Assembly (NCBI GenBank): GCA_017887325.1
Contig: JAGHIE010000002.1
Coordinates: forward strand, 1-64,000
Source of the DNA: Oscillospiraceae bacterium
Lineage (GTDB): Bacteria; Bacillota; Clostridia; Oscillospirales; Ruminococcaceae
Direction of reading: 5' to 3'
DNA: 64,000 nt
Shown here in pieces: positions 62,942-64,000 of this stretch (positions within the stretch are counted from its first letter, which is position 1; each line of letters begins with the position of its first letter). The notes beneath the pieces are model-generated. The model worked only from the letters and a program-made list of their open reading frames with translations, did no database searches and was not told the origin of the DNA. The translations under genes and the position numbers were made by a program.

Positions 62942-64000
62942 ATGAAGGGTTCATCTATAAAAAAATTAATAAGTTACTTATTAGTTTTTTCATTAGTAGT
63001 TAGTATATCAACAAACATAGCTTTTAATAGTAGTTTGTCTAATATATCAACTGTACAAGCTGCAAACACGCAAGTACAATCTAATGAATACTTTAAAAGT
63101 AAACTTACAAATCCTAATTTAATCAATTACTATGACTTTTTGTCAGAAGACCCAACAAAATGGTTTGACGGCACAGAAAAAGATTTAGTTTATACTATTA
63201 ACTATGAATCTTTAGGAGTTTCTGATAGTGTATCAGACAATGATATTCACAAAGAAATATTTGGTAGTAATGATTGGTTTGATAAATTAAAATATTCAGT
63301 TATGCGAGATCACCCTGAAATATTTTGGATTGATTGGACAAAATTATCATTAGAATACCAAAGAGATACTACTGCTAAAACAGTAACTTATAAAATATCA
63401 CCATTTGGTTCTGACACTATTTATCATAAAACTTATGAAAATATGCCAGATGCTCAAGCAACTATACAAAAGCATTATCAAGATTTAATGGCAAAAGCAA
63501 AAACAATAGTAGAACCTACAAAATCAATGACATCAAACTACGATAAACTTATGTATTTAAATCGTTGGATAGTTACAAATAATAAATATGCTTCTGATAC
63601 AGCTATTGGTACACTTGATAATAGAAGAACTGCATATAGCAGTATTATGAGCAATAATGATGAATCAACAGGACCTGTTTGTGTTGGTTATTCATATGGT
63701 TATCAATTACTATGTAACTTAGCAGGTTTACAATCTGTTATCGTATACGGCAAAATATATAATGATCCAAATGATAATATCGGAACACAACATGCTTGGA
63801 ACAGAGTTCAAGGTGATGATGGTAAATGGTATGATGTAGATACTACTTGGAACGATTATAATGATGTTGAAAAATTTATAAAAGGATATTTTATGGTAGG
63901 TTATAATACCAATACTATAAATCCTATAACAAATAATATTTATAAAAATAACCATAAAGATGATGGTGCTGATTACCCAACATTGTCAAATGAAAGATAT
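62942..64000 (+). CDS. Secreted transglutaminase-like protein (incomplete at the window end)
   Basis: AAGGGG precedes the ATG. The signal peptide has a basic start (MKGSSIKKLISYLL) and cleavage after about residue 40 (VQAANT). The transglutaminase-like core has Cys247 in GPVCVGYSYGY, His284 in QHAWNRV, and Asp300 in WYDVDTTWND, so the catalytic triad is complete. The frame is open to the last base, so the C-terminal part (often repeats or cell-wall binding domains in clostridia) lies outside the window. Such secreted proteins act as peptidases or crosslinkers at the cell surface; the exact role is unknown. Confidence 0.88.
   Translation, partial: MKGSSIKKLISYLLVFSLVVSISTNIAFNSSLSNISTVQAANTQVQSNEYFKSKLTNPNLINYYDFLSEDPTKWFDGTEKDLVYTINYESLGVSDSVSDNDIHKEIFGSNDWFDKLKYSVMRDHPEIFWIDWTKLSLEYQRDTTAKTVTYKISPFGSDTIYHKTYENMPDAQATIQKHYQDLMAKAKTIVEPTKSMTSNYDKLMYLNRWIVTNNKYASDTAIGTLDNRRTAYSSIMSNNDESTGPVCVGYSYGYQLLCNLAGLQSVIVYGKIYNDPNDNIGTQHAWNRVQGDDGKWYDVDTTWNDYNDVEKFIKGYFMVGYNTNTINPITNNIYKNNHKDDGADYPTLSNERY

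Noticed and set aside
1-64000. CRISPR array, tRNA or rRNA genes
   Set aside because: I looked for regular spaced repeats and for typical tRNA/rRNA sequences and found none I can support.

Overview
The window looks like a low-GC, Gram-positive, anaerobic Firmicute of clostridial type, probably a carbohydrate-degrading gut or animal-associated relative of the Lachnospirales; I cannot name a species. The reasons are the very AT-rich DNA, strong AGGAGG-type ribosome binding sites, YesMN-type two-component control, CUT1 sugar ABC systems without a local ATPase, a glmS ribozyme, a cobalamin riboswitch, and a sortase-anchored surface protein.

Layout. 1-1.9 kb: the end of a membrane-transport gene, a small membrane-anchored protein and a decayed serine recombinase. 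1.9-12.5 kb: a first sulfated-glycan locus, with a divergent YesN/YesM pair, then a solute-binding lipoprotein, two permeases, a sulfatase and a glutaminase-A-like (DUF4965) protein. 12.6-13.0 kb: a 177-bp element with terminal inverted repeats. 13.0-21.7 kb: a complete Kdp potassium system (small membrane protein, 30-aa ORF, kdpF, A, B, C, then kdpD and kdpE), with paired 11-bp direct repeats in front of three transcription units. 21.7-25.1 kb: a mixed stretch with an aminoglycoside adenylyltransferase-like pseudogene, a PH-domain protein, a methyltransferase, a short-chain dehydrogenase and an internally deleted aldo/keto reductase. 25.4-30.5 kb: a cobalamin riboswitch, two terminators and a 1459-aa cell-wall-anchored beta-propeller protein whose base and codon use differ from the neighbours. 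30.9-41.4 kb: a second sulfated-glycan locus, with a secreted GH-A-clan glycosidase, a LacI-type regulator, a MalEFG-like transporter, a second sulfatase, an unrecognised 612-aa enzyme with a deacetylase/GH57-like look, and a zinc-ribbon protein. 41.5-46.8 kb: an antimicrobial-peptide-type ABC exporter with its own two-component system. 46.8-51.4 kb: a second ABC-2 exporter with three permeases (one frameshifted in an 11-A tract), an ATPase and two membrane-anchored accessory proteins. 51.7-53.8 kb: glmS under its ribozyme. 53.9-60.6 kb: a large GH2-type glycosidase and a GH38 alpha-mannosidase. 60.7-64 kb: a PNPOx-like protein, a GNAT acetyltransferase, a DUF1835/DUF3658 protein and a secreted transglutaminase-like protein that runs off the end.

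How it fits together. Both sulfatases, the DUF4965 protein, the 612-aa enzyme, the GH2 and the GH38 lack signal peptides, while the binding proteins are lipoproteins and one glycosidase is exported. This suggests that sulfated, mannose-containing oligosaccharides are imported intact and taken apart inside the cell. The transporter ATPase and the sulfatase-maturing radical-SAM enzyme are not in the window and must lie elsewhere. The accessory stretch at 21.7-30.5 kb shows repeated gain and decay of genes. The most unusual items are the riboswitch-associated surface protein, the three Kdp direct-repeat sites including one before an unknown small membrane gene, the uncharacterised 612-aa enzyme, and the promoter architecture ahead of the second exporter.
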